From Nemopilema nomurai (taxonomy: Eukaryota > Cnidaria > Scyphozoa > Rhizostomeae > Rhizostomatidae): DNA of 64,000 bases. The translations under genes and the position numbers were made by a program. Below are positions 36,066 to 47,945 of the stretch, piece after piece. The stretch is from assembly GCA_003864495.1 (NCBI GenBank), contig ML133408.1, positions 1,104,185 to 1,168,184 on the forward strand, given 5' to 3'. Under the pieces are notes generated by a model. The model did not search any database and was not told where the DNA came from. It saw only the letters and a program-made list of their open reading frames with translations. Each line of letters starts with the position of its first letter. Position 1 is the first letter of the stretch.

Positions 36066-38593
36066 ATTTAATCCTATTAGCTGAGTGGCAACACAAATCT
36101 CTGTTGTATTCTTTGTTCGATCTTCCAATTTACCTCGGTATTAAACAAGATATGCACGCAACCAACAAGACTATGTCATCAGGTAAAGAACTCCTTTAAG
36201 GGCAGAGCTTCGATTCCTCTTTCCTGAAACTCTCTTTCTCTCTTCCTTCTAGCCTCACACCTGGAACAATTTGACAGCGACCTGCGTTAAAATACTCTCT
36301 TGGTGTGACTCAACGCCACCCAAGGGGCCCCGGCAAGCTTTGTCGTCTCCGCAGATTTCAATCGCTTCCCACACCCTTTGTTCTCTGTAGATCTGGGCCG
36401 GCTTAGTCATCCAGTAGCTTGGACACTGCGATGGTCCCTTGCCAACTCTTAAGCAGTGAATGGTGTTCGATTCTCAATTGATTTTTGTGGGCAGAGGATG
36501 TGGGGGAGGAATAGGCCTTGAATGGAAGTTCTCACAAAGCGCAAATGAGTGGCGTGGGTTGGCAATGAAACTTTGTTACATAAGCTCAAAATTGTCTCTT
36601 CTTAGCTGATTCATGTGGTGGGTGTATGTGTGTGGTTGGAATCCCTTAGAAATGATTAACATGAATGCGGTTGAAAAATGGTAAATGTGTCGGAAAAGAA
36701 CCCCTTGTCAATAAGGCCCACATATGCACTCCTAAAGAAAGAAATATAAACAGATTACTTTTTCTCCAATAGGCCTTAGATAATTATTTGATTAACCTAG
36801 TAATACAAAGCTAGGAGAATAATTGGCAACACAAGCATCGCCCACTTGTAAATATAAGTATGGGCAGGGAGGCCCTCCCACCAGCGAGTGTCAATGATGG
36901 ACTAGCTTTCTCTGTTACTTTTTGCAAGAAACTTGCAGCAGAAAGATGACAAAGATAAATTTTATTGAATCCAATGCAGTTCACAGTATTTTGAGTACTC
37001 TGTAGCAACTCTGCGAATAGAAACTCTTAACGACTTTAAAATTGATACTAGTTATTTCACTATCTCTTTATAAGTGAAAGTGTGCTGCCATTATAATTTA
37101 AAACACAAAGAACTTTAAGCAAGCCAAATTTCTATTTTCAAAAGTATTGCATGTCCATCGATTTTCCATTTGTGAAACTCCCCGCCCTGCATTCATGAAA
37201 GCTGAGAAATCTCTTCTTGCAAGATAAAATAGTAAGACGGCTGATAAAAATGTTTTCAGAAGATTTTGGACCTAAAGTAACCATCCTAGGCCCTTTCTTC
37301 AAAAGAACAGAAAAGAATGTATCCAGAAAGCGGGATTGTGCTGTCAAGGTGAACTATTGACGAGGAACTGCGAAAAAGAAGGCAAGAAATGCCGGCTTGC
37401 TCGGCAAAGAAAGGTATAGGATAGGATAGAAAGTATTTGGTTTGAACACTAACAGTTATCGGTATGATTGTCGTATGATATATATGCCTGGAAGATTCGC
37501 AGTATGTTGTTCTTAGTGCCTAGTTGGTTTAATTATTGATGACTAAACAGTAACAATTTTGGTTCATGCTGAAGATTATGAGATTGTCGAAAATATGAAG
37601 AATGAATGAATAAATAGGTTCCAATGTTTGCTAGCTTTAGCAACTGTTTGTGTGCATTATGTGGTACAATATTCCCTTCTGTTTCCTAAGATCAAATCTA
37701 TCTATCGAAAATTTTTGTTGGGCCGGGTAAAGTTCTATGCTCCATTCGCTTAGGATAGAGGCACGAGGCCACTGAATCAGGCACGTACCTTGGATATCAG
37801 ACTCAAAATAATAGAGACTCTTTATTTTATTTTATATATAGTGAGTCTGGTATATAGGGTATCAGGCACGAACCTTTACTGAGGTAGTTGAGGGCAACAG
37901 GGTTGGTGAAACTGGGGGATTGTGGCAGTGATTTCTTAAAGGCATTGAGTCATCATAAATGGAAAGCATATACCCAAATTGAACAAATTGCTGAGTCATT
38001 GTGATAGCTCAGTTAATCTGATTGGCTGTCAAGCAAACTGCACACATGATGTTTTAACCTCGCAGTTGATGTCTGGTTTAAATAAACAGGTCATCTGTTC
38101 TGTATTTTCTTGGATGGCTTGTTAGGAATTGAATGCGCTAAAATCATTCCCTACCTTCATCAATTGTCCCTCCCCCCTCCCGATCTTCAAATGCGAATCG
38201 CTAGCCCTGGCTAAGCCATATCAATGTCAATTTGTCAACTGGGAAAAGTTCTTAGCAATTCATTTTTTCAATTCAAACAGTCAAACAGCAATTTATCAAA
38301 TATTCTTATAACAAAACAAATTAATACAAAATAAATCTCATGATGGTAGTACTAATCTATACAAAGTTCTTCATAACTTTCACGGTGCGTACAGGGGCGT
38401 TGAACAGAAGAGGCGTTAAGAAGAAGTGGGCGTTAAACAGATCAAATCCGTTTTCTTGACAACACGTCAGAGCTTTGTTCCCGCCAATTGAAGCCTCGTA
38501 TTCATGCTGCAGTCCTCTGATTCATTTGATGCTTTGACTTGAAAACTTGTTTGTTGCATTTCAGAAGTTTTTTTGGGATACTTTTTTAGAATA
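36066..38593. other. Divergent intergenic region between BTB and MKRN2OS-like genes
   Basis: The BTB gene and the MKRN2OS-like gene are transcribed away from each other across this 2.5 kb, so both promoters should be here. A plus-strand acceptor (GTTGCATTTCAG) about 35 bases before the MKRN2OS-like ATG suggests a spliced 5' UTR. Only short frames and a 70-bp inverted-repeat element are otherwise seen. Confidence 0.5.
37776..37875. mobile_element. 70-bp inverted-repeat insertion flanked by 15-bp direct repeats
   Basis: The segment 37791-37860 carries ATATCAGACTCA near its left end and TGAGTCTGGTAT near its right end, inverted repeats matching 11 of 12. It is flanked by ATCAGGCACGTACCT (37776-37790) and ATCAGGCACGAACCT (37861-37875), one mismatch. 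This looks like a very short element with a target-site duplication, though 15 bp is unusually long for one. Confidence 0.45.
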
Positions 38594-40098
38594 ATGGCTA
38601 CGGCAACAGTTGTTCCTGGGTATTTTAGCTTTTCTACTATATTTTGTTTCCAGCACTGCACCAATGGATCAAACGTGTCCTGCTTTAAAATACCTTTGGA
38701 GTGCCCATGTTGTCGAGAAAGTTTGAAGTCAGCGAATTTTCTCGTTCCACCCTTTGCTGTTCCGAGCCCATTCTGCAACATTGGCGATGAATCCGTAAAT
38801 AACAGAGCTCCACCTTGCAGCTTACTCATAAACCAACCACAGGGAGTTTCCTTACGTAAGTAGCTAGTGATACAATACTGTTTTGTATCTATTTCAACAT
38901 TAGTTCTTTCTACTAATGTTTTAATTACTCGGGGCCAAATTTGCATTTTACTGCAGTAAGAGGTTCCAATCCAGTTTATTGTTGTTAAACTTCAAATGAG
39001 AGTGCAAAATAAAAGTGCCGATTCCTGTTCAAACAATATTTGAAGGGCACAGAAAGATACTGTTCAAAATGCAAGGCCATTTACAATTGGTCGCCATTTT
39101 TCAGATCTTACAAAGCTGGGGATGATCTTCATGTTGGAATCTCAGACTCTAAAGGTTATTGTTATCGTCTTCTGTTATTGGTGAAACTATTTCACAATAT
39201 AATTTTATAATTCTCCGAACGTCTGTCCATTTTCCTGTCTTAACATTATTTTCTTTATTTATTGTACCATTTAATTGATACCTATTTCTTCTGATCAAGA
39301 GAAACTTCAACTGGGATTGATTAAACATTTACCCTGAACAATGAAGTTTTGTACACAAATCTGAAAAGAGTCTTTGAATTCTGATGAAATGCAAATTTAG
39401 CATTTGTAAACTGAGTTGTTTTTTAAGTTTGATGTATATCTACAGTACCAAATGTTAGCATGTTGCATTTATTCCAGGGTATTGGATCTTTATGGTAATT
39501 GATGCTTATTTTTGATGCACTTTGCTACCTAACAGGTAATACATACAGCTATGATGAGTATGGTGTCAAAATGGAAAAGTTACCTTGGAAATATTGTTTG
39601 GCTGTGCAAGTAGTTGATCTTGCAGTGGCATCATTAGATAATGTTTGGAATGCATCATTAGTGAAGCATGCAAGGGAATCAAAATGGACAATGGAATGGT
39701 ATCTATCATTTTCATCAGCCTCCTTTCATTTATATTATTTATTATACCAGTATCACATTTTACAGTTCCAGCCAAGATCCACCAAGAGGAAAGATTATTC
39801 CTACTTTAAGCTTTGATGTGCAGTAATCTACCATCAGGGAAGCATTAATTCATTCACAGTTGACTTTTTTGCTATTAAAACATTTTTTTAATTACATATT
39901 TTCTTTTGCAGTTATAATGAGGAGAGCCACAACTGCTTTTCATTTGTTTTGGAGTTCCTGAATAGTCTTTTGCACAAGTGTTTTGAGAAAGAGGAGTTCT
40001 GTAGCAGATATATTTTACCTCTCACAAGCAAAGCTGCCGGTTACATTACAGTGTACAGGGAAATTCTTGGCTCTGGGTTTTACGTCCATCACGATTAG
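38594..40098 (+). CDS. MKRN2OS: MKRN2 opposite strand protein (MKRN2OS) homologue, complete
   Basis: Four plus-strand exons, 38594-38859, 39105-39154, 39536-39698 and 39912-40098, give 221 aa, against about 223 in human MKRN2OS as I recall it. Matching blocks in order: a Cys pair motif IPLECPCCRESL, a Pro-rich stretch, CSLLINQPQGVSLR, the short DDLHVGISDSKG, then YSYDEYGVK, and the conserved C-terminus SHNCFSFVLEFLNSL, RYILPLTSKAAGYI and YREILGSGFYVHHD ending at TAG. The biochemical function of this family is not established; the CPxC-like motif might bind metal (inference). The exon 1 donor is GTAGCT at 38860; the overlapping stronger GTAAGT at 38856 would put exon 2 in a frame without the family motif. 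A possible ATTAAA poly(A) signal is at 40115-40120. No makorin gene is visible nearby. Confidence 0.88.
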
Positions 40099-42212
40099 TG
40101 TTCCATTTTAAAGAATTAAAAGCAGACAATAGCCTTTTGAGAGGGATGAATTATGGTAAGTGTGATTAAGTGTGGCTATAGAGTAACATCTTTTAGAGAA
40201 CAATGATTGCATTACTGGTATCAACTGTTTTATTACTAGGCATGTTAGGATGTCATCTGGAAGTTTTTTGGGTCTGTCTGAAAATGATGGAATGCCCCAA
40301 TCTATGAAACAGAAATTGTCCATTATTGACTCTTCCAAGAATAGATGGATGCTAAATGATCAATGCTTTTAAGTATCATGCTTAATAGTTGTACTGAAAA
40401 AGCCTAAATGTTGACTTCTTAGTGTAATATTGTAGATCATTTATGAGCTTAAGTGTTTAAAGCTCTACTTGTTCAAACTTGAATATAAAACAATTAAAGT
40501 AAATCTCTGCATATAAGAACCTATTTTTGTGAGGTTCAGGCTGGGATGGGTTCTTCTTGGAAAGGCGCTTGGATTAATTTCAGGGTATGAAGGGTCTTAT
40601 TCCATAGATCCTTTTCTTAAATTTAGGATATGTTACAAGGGGATGCATTTTTTTCCTTTTAGCAATGTGATTAATGACACATTTATCAACCCTAAGTTCA
40701 AAATCCATTACATAGGAGGGGATGTTCAGACTTTGATAGCCAACACTGATAAACTCTTTTGGTCAATGGTCCTCAAATGCAATCCAATCACATAAAGTTT
40801 TTTAAAATGTTTGCATATTAACATACATTTAGTTTTCACAGTATTCCAGTCCGACTTCAGCTAAAAGGGAAACAAAGCGATGTTAATAAAATGTTATTTT
40901 TGCTTACGTTTCTCAAATCCAGTAATTTCTCTAATCTATCTCCAAGACCAGCATCCTTTCCGTTTTTTCCTTTTCGCATTATTACCATGCTTGAGTCTTT
41001 GCCCAGACAGCCTCGTGCAAATCAGAAACACGTTGGAGGTGAAATACTTCAATCCTGCACCATCCCCCGGGTCTACAAAACTTAGGATAATGAACTTTTT
41101 CTTTTATAGCCTAACTTCTTTTGATGACCTACCTCTTGCAGACGGAAGTGTTCTTAATTGCATTGTTGCATTTGAGAAATAGCATGTTGTTCAACGCGGT
41201 CCTCTTTCTAGATTCACTTTATTCGCATCTTGATTCGCGGAAATCTTTCATCATTTTCAGGATCTGCTTACGTTGTGTTGGTGTATAAATTTGTTATCGG
41301 AAAAAAGTGGAACTTTGCAATCCGCAAGCAGACGCATTAAATTGAATTTTTAGTGGGACTTCTGATTGCCGCAAACGAGCTTTACTTCAATAACAGCGAA
41401 AACGTTTCTGAAGGAAATGATTTTTTCCGATGTTTTCGAGCCACATAAAGCCTTTGTCTGTGCAGTATTGCATCATGTGATTTGTACGTATGCGAATTGA
41501 TGGGTATGAGAACAAGAAAGAGGCCTTCTACATTGGATGTTGCTGGGAAATAATTGATGAATTATGTGGGAGGAAAATTGCTTGAAGGGATTATCGATCA
41601 AACTGAAGTTTGAGCTTAGTATTTTAGTGACTTATCTGGTAAAATTGCACTACAAATGGATCCAGATTGTTCCTATTTTGAACTTCCAGCGTAACAGGCT
41701 GCCAATTTACGTCGGGAGATTTTGGTACTGATTTTTATTATAAACTAGCACCGGCTGATGTGTAATGACTAAAGCTAATCGAATTTTTCCTTATTGCAGC
41801 TTGTTACAGCGAAATAGAATTAAAGTCTAAACATTTCGACTCATGAAGCAGAAGTTTCAACACGGAAAATCGCAGAGATTTGATAGGTATCTAAGATTAT
41901 CCAAAGAAAACCCTTGGATTTTTGTTAAAGAATTTAACTTAAACTCTTAGAGAATTTAGTCTTAAACTCAAATGTGATGTTTTAGAATGCGATTGTCCAT
42001 TTATGCCTAGATGCGTATGCAGAATGACAAATTCGAATAATGGTGCCGTTTATCGGTTTCTCTTGATGTTGGATTTGAATTGGAACAAAATTTGTAGCAG
42101 TGTTAGAATAATCTCTGAGCGATGTGAAATCAGAATAATTACATTATCTTACATGTTTTCAAATAAATTTCCTAAGTTATTATACTTAAAGGCAATTGGT
42201 TTTGAATTTTAG
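40099..42212. other. Intergenic or intronic region, no firm gene
   Basis: This probably contains upstream exon(s) of the unknown gene whose exons start at 42213. A frame after the acceptor at about 41141 (CTACCTCTTGCAG) stays open for 46 codons but has no convincing donor. Nothing else is supportable. Confidence 0.3.
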
Positions 42213-42450
42213 AGGAAACGATGCACACTGGCAGCTGATTGAAGAGGTAATGGTAAAGAAAACATTTCTGCTGAAAAGAAAACAAGAAAACATATTTTTG
42301 TGCTCACATTTATTGTTTTCGTTTTAGGCCTACTGGCAATATTTCTCTGCGATAAGACAAGGTCGCATTCAGCAACTCATTAGCGATTTGGGCAACTTTG
42401 ATGTCCACCTCCTCATCCATCATCTTGGGTTGGTGCATACGAATATCAAG
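42213..42450 (+). CDS. Two adjacent exons of an unrecognised plus-strand gene
   Basis: Exon 42213-42246 (acceptor TTTGAATTTTAG, donor GTAATG) and exon 42328-42450 (acceptor TTGTTTTCGTTTTAG, donor GTATTT) join in phase 0 and read GNDAHWQLIEE then AYWQYFSAIRQGRIQQLI and LGNFDVHLLIHHLGLVH. In the first exon only this frame is free of stops. The first exon needs two bases from an upstream exon that I could not find. I do not recognise the protein; the segment looks helical and soluble, without signal peptide or membrane span. Confidence 0.55.
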
Positions 42451-44631
42451 GTATTTTCGACTTGTTACTATACTATATTCGACTTGTTTTCATTGAGGTC
42501 GCGATTCTTCAAATAATTGCAAGACATTTGGCTGGTTTTTTATTAATCTTCCTTAAGTACCTGACGTCAATTTTATCGCGTTGGGTGTAATCAACCAAAA
42601 AGACAGCAATAAACACGAGATTAACTAAAGAGATATTAGCGACAAATGGGCTCTGTATGTTTTTTAGAGACAGTGAGTGAAAGACAAGATAATTTTACCG
42701 ATTAAAATTCGCGAGGGTGTCTCTTTGCGCTAACTTTGCACCTGACATGGAACATTTCATTTGACTTACGGTTTTGATGACCATGGGGCAGACATCTCCT
42801 GAAATGTTTGTCTGTGTCTTTGTCGAAGCCTGTGTTAGGCTGTTAAGTTTTTTTTAACTAAAACTACGTGGATATATGAGTTTAGAAGACAGGGATTAAT
42901 ATGAGGAAGAACATGCAAGACCAAAACGGGGAAACCTCACTTTTTATGCGAACTTTTAGTTATCTAAAACTGAAATGATGCTTACTTGAAAGCGATTATT
43001 AAGCGGCTGGTTTCTACCATCACTGAGATGGCTGTTATATTATTTGTTTTCTTATCTTCCCTTCATGAAATGAGAATTTTTGAGATGAGAATTGTTGCCA
43101 GGACATATTTCCTTTAGACCGTACTGCATTGGGCTAGGTTACCATTGAAATCGTAATTGCTATATACTAACGCGAATAAATGTCAAATTGCCTGACATCA
43201 TTGAAGCTAAGAAACTAACCCATTTTAATCTAAAAAAATTCGCACGAATGTCTGAATGTCTTTGGTTGTAAGTGGATAAGGATGCCCAGCCATAATGGAG
43301 AAACTCCACCCTGAAGGGTCAATCGATTGATTTGGATCTCGTTGTGTCGTTTTGGCTCAGTCACTCGCCATCAAAATTCTGGGCGTATTTTGAGAATGCT
43401 TGATCCATTTTTGATGTCAGTAATGTGTTTAGTTTTATCTGACAACAATCTTCCCTGTCATTTAAACTGTCATTAAAACTATCATCAGTGCCAGAAGCTG
43501 AGTTTACCACCGAGGAACTGTTTCATCTGCTCAGAATCATTTAGGGCAAATCTATATCGAAGATTTGTAAATATCAGATCTTAAGCAGATAAAAAATTTC
43601 AACAACGTACCTCATTGCGCTCTTTGGATACTCTAAAGTCTATTCAAAATCATTGGGCCCAGAAAGTTTCATTGTACCAAAAAGATGATATTTTGATTTG
43701 TATCGGAGGAAATTGTCGCTTTCGACATAATTAAGCTTACACGAGGTAATTTGTTTTGTTCAAATGCATTTATTTGCAGATGTCTTATGATTGGAAATTT
43801 GATAAAAGCCTCACTTATCCTAGCTGTGATAAAACTAGAAAATTTGCTTACCCATGCAGTTCTTTTTAGTTAGATTAGATATTGTTTATTATTAAAAGAT
43901 TAGAGAGTTGCACGTATATTTGTTGAAGGATTCTGATATCATATCTGAAAATTGATGTACAAATTAGAGTCAAAGGGTGCTTGATTTTCTAAACTGCGAT
44001 TTCCAACCTTAACAGGTTGCCACAACAAGGGCTATCCTTGCAAAACCAGGGTTCCCTTTTCAACAAGCGTTCATGAGAAAAAGATATGAGTTCCTTTCAG
44101 GCCAATACAAATGACACACACAGCTCAACCCTTTTGTTCGCAATTTCAAAAACTGTTCTCAGATACGATCTGCGAATCACCATTGAATTTGAATATTTGG
44201 TCATATTCTACAAGAATGTGCTCCCAAATTTCCTATTTCCTTTAAAGAAATTAGATGGTCTCGCTAACTATCAAAATGGATTATGCGACCCCGAAATTAG
44301 ATTTTTTGCCCTCAAAAGGATTTTGAGGATTTCCTTGCTGTCATTAGAGAAATTACTCGGTTGTCGTTATTTTCCAGAACACAGAATTGCAGTTTGCATC
44401 TTCACTTTAACGTTCCGTGTCCCTTCTCTACAGCAATCGGCACTTTCACTGCTTCAAGAACTCTGTTTTCAAATTGACACAAACATTAGTGAATGTAGTT
44501 CTCAATACTCTTAGGAGAGGATACTCTTGTTTAGGGCCTCATAAATGCGCACTCATCTAAGTGGATTTACAGGCACGGCTGTCTTTGAAGGGTCTTAATG
44601 GTTGGCGGCTATCATCTCAATGATATATAGG

Positions 44632-44709
44632 CTGCGTTTACACGATAACAAGGCCTATCTGGTATGAAACGTATCCGATATGAAGTGAACCCGATTGCGT
44701 GTAAACGGG
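44632..44709. mobile_element. MITE-like element with GCGTTTACACG inverted ends (copy B)
   Basis: GCGTTTACACG (44634-44644) is inverted as CGTGTAAACG (44698-44707) around about 55 bp containing ATCCGATATGAAGTGAACCC. This interior motif resembles, in reverse orientation, that of copy A near 29.4 kb. It is non-coding and no clear target-site duplication can be read. Confidence 0.55.
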
Positions 44710-45096
44710 GCTATAGATGGGGCTTCGTGTGTCATGTGGAAGGAGACTGATCGAAGTTGCTATTCTGAGTAAAGCGCAAAATGAGATCACTCGGCTGTCG
44801 TCCCTGAAGTTCACTCTTATTATGATAATGGCGTACCAGTTGCCCCAAGTGCAATCTTCGTTCAGTATAGCTAATAAAGAGCCTAGCATATGCCCTTATG
44901 GTGGTTGTGTTCTGAGAAGACAGTGCCAAAACCATTTATGATAGGTTCAAAAGACAGCCTGGGTTTGCTAGTCCGTAATCACTAGTCTTTCAGCCTGTGT
45001 GTTGCCTTGTTTTGATAGGTTGCAGCAACGAACGAATTACAATTGCTACAGCAACAACGAACGAGCTCAATGCAACTTAATGAATTTTCAGCTCAA

Positions 45097-45300
45097 TTCA
45101 GCTCAATGCAACTAAATGTAATAATGCGCCGCATTTCAGCTCAATGCAACTGAATGTAACAATGCACCGCAATTCAGCTCAATGCAACTGAATGTAACAA
45201 TGCACCGCAATTCAGCTCAATGCAACTAAATGTAATAATGCACCGCAATTCAGCTCAATGCAACTGAATGTAACAATGCACCGCAATTCAGCTCAATGCC
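45097..45300. repeat. 38-bp minisatellite, about 5.4 copies
   Basis: Units start TTCAGCTCAATGCAACT and end near CACCGCAA. Five complete units and a 14-base partial copy are present; two of the five share an A/T-variant motif (ACTAAATGTAATAATG), suggesting a higher-order pattern. Related sequence (GAGCTCAATGCAACTTAATG) precedes the array. Confidence 0.95.
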
Positions 45301-45803
45301 ATGCAATCATACGCCACACTTTGTTTAACAGTTATATCTAAACGCATTTTCCGGCTGCTAGTTCAAAGGACAAAAGCAATGGAGATGTTATAATTGAGTG
45401 TAACGCATGCTAAAAAAGCGAATTTGATAGCCGATATCCAGTGAATAAGAAGCGTCTGAATGCGAAAACAGAGAAAGATATTGGAAATGTCGCGAATGAC
45501 AGAGGTAAATGGAGAAGAATAGGGCTACTATTTCAGCACCCCCCCCCCTCCCACTTCGACGTATCATAAAGTTTATCCACAAAAATGATTTTCAGAATGA
45601 TACATCTATATATTGGCCAGTTTTTCTTGTGGAATTAATTTCCCTTTATTTTGGTGCCATTTTCGGACATTATGAGAAAGTGACCCCGTTCTGCCTGGTG
45701 GCCCAGTTCTGTGCACTTGTGACGCACATGTTTATTGTATAGAAACAATTGGTCCGTATTATACACCACGCGTACAAATCCAGACGGATCTATTTGCTGT
45801 CAG

Positions 45804-45926
45804 CTAGTGGTTAGTGCTGATACACTCGTTGGTGGTAGGACCATCAAGGAGAACCGCGAAAGGCTGGAGTGGGTATCCCGGAGGAGTGTGCACTTTGGAG
45901 CTCGCGAACACAACGTGCTTGATTCT
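45804..45926 (+). CDS. Candidate coding exon of unknown gene
   Basis: Acceptor CTATTTGCTGTCAG and strong donor GTAAGT bound 123 bases open in phase 0, including LVVSADTLVGGRTIKENR and ERLEWVSRRSVHFGAREH. The base composition is more GC-rich than the flanks, as in the confident exons. It fits in phase after 42450, but membership of the same gene is inference. Confidence 0.38.
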
Positions 45927-47629
45927 GTAAGTTACACTCTATAGCTAGTTAATTTGAGCTCTATATACTTTGTTTTCACCGATGGATTGCCTCGTGTTGC
46001 ATTCATTTTTGGCGTCAAAGATTGTTTGAACCATCTAGAGGTTTGAGAATATTTTCTAGGCTGTATCATTTGTTGTCTGTTGGTAATGAGATAGGCATGT
46101 TTAGTGTTTTCGCTGAAGCAACTATCTTTTGACAACACCACTGTTCTACATGTTGTTAGTCAAGATGCGGTCGTTGTCGCTCTTGTATTGTTGTATCGTT
46201 TCAGCAGATAGTTGTGTTTTCTACTTTTAATCAGTTCTAGAACATCCTTCTTTTTTCTTTCTCTTATAACAAGAAATTGAAAGACGTCTCTGCAGTTGCT
46301 AGGTGTGTGATTTAGTTATGTCTAGCTCCTTAGATGCCTCTTCAGGGATCAAAGCATCGTCACTAAAGCATCAGATTCTAAGAGAATTTTTAAATTATCT
46401 TCTTTTCAATATGCATTTCGTTATTTTTGTTCTAAGCCCAAATTGTTCGAGCGTTTTTTGCAAGCTCAAAGCTATCATAGCAACAAACTTAACAATTCGT
46501 GGAGAGTATGAAAGGCAGGAGAATTTCTTGATCCGAATGTTAATATGCAGTTAACTATATTGTTCTGTGATTCTGAAGTTGCTGGTGGCAAATGCGTCTA
46601 TAAACATCCAGTTTCATTTGAAGACTCCATGTACAAACTAAATTCAAGTTGAACAACAGTGCGGTGTTTGGTTTGGTAGCACGTTGCTTCTGTTTGGAGG
46701 TGGCTTTTGAGTAAATACAACGATTAGTTTCTTGCTCTGGGTTGCCCTAAAAGCAACACACTTTTTATAAGAACAAGGCCTATAAGAATATTGAGGCGCA
46801 AATTGCTAAAATTTCAAGAATGATTTGAAATAGTGCCAGATTCCACTTTAAACAAGACTATAATTTCTCTCAAAGCAAAACAACTGTCACTTTGACACCC
46901 TATATGTTTTAAAATACACTCAGCCGCTCTGTGAGTAAATTATGATAAAGCGACAAATCACAAATTATTTAATATTAATATCTTCTTTAATCCTAAGGCA
47001 AATTTACACCTTGTGTCGGGTAAGAATAATTTAAGAATTTTCATAGGTTACAACATCATAGGCGCGGCAAAAATTAGGTACCCTTATAGAAAAGGGTGTG
47101 TATTGACAAACAGAAAGAACGAGTCCGTTGGGGAAACACAGTTTTCTAGATGTCATATCTGTATTCGAGCCAACCCTAAACCAGGGTGACTGATGACTCG
47201 CTAATTCCACCTAACCAACTAGTTGTCTAAAATGACAACTAGAAAGCCGGATTAAAGTATCCAGATTTGAATGCCCGCTCGTGTAATAGAATGGGCCTCT
47301 GCATCTACATACTTTTGTCACTATCACACACCGTATCACACAAGTCTAGCTAATTTAAACAATACACACTCGAAATATCAGTAGAATTAGTTTAGCTTGT
47401 CTAAGAATAGTACTAAGAGGTTATAGTGTAAAGAGAAAGGCAGCGAAATCTTCCTCGCCTCGCGGCTTAGCCTAGAGAGGGCTGGTACGAGTCTTGTCTT
47501 AAATCCTTCGCAGTGACATTTATCCATGCGCATTAGCGGAGATCCTTTCATCTCACAGGGGCTCGGCCCCCATATGGAATGACCTCAAATTTGTTATTGT
47601 GTGTTTCACCGAAGATAAAGTACTTTAGG

Positions 47630-47945
47630 GGCAGAAACTTTCGCTAGAAAAAAAAATCACGAAGTTGAGGTCATAAACTTTCGCGAATGACGGTTTTTCA
47701 GCAAATTTCGCGATCAAGAAAAAAGTACATTTTCATGTGAAAAAACTTTCCCAAATGAAAATAGGCGAGGGGAAAACACAATTTTCTAGTCTTTGTTTTC
47801 AGTATTATAGCCCAAAAGACTAAAGATAAGGGTGAGAAAAATCGAAGAAAACGAAAAAAATTGAAGAAACGAGAAAAATATTGGCTTGAAAAAAATTTCA
47901 CGTGTTGAGAATATTCTGTAACTTTCAAAAACTTTCGTGAAATTT
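47630..47945. repeat. Cluster of AAACTTTCG-type motifs
   Basis: Short similar motifs recur: GAAACTTTCGCT (about 47635), AAACTTTCGCGAATGA (about 47679), AAAACTTTCCCAAATGA (about 47742) and AAAACTTTCGTGAAAT (about 47928), amid A-rich sequence. It is probably a degenerate interspersed repeat. Confidence 0.4.

Noticed and set aside
38467..38946. Minus-strand open frame of 159 codons
   Set aside because: It lies antisense to exon 1 of the MKRN2OS-like gene, whose frame matches a known family and splices in phase to three more exons. The minus frame matches nothing and is a shadow.
44086..44514. Plus-strand open frame of 142 codons
   Set aside because: Low-complexity Leu/Phe/Ile composition, no splice partners, no family motif; best read as chance in AT-rich DNA.
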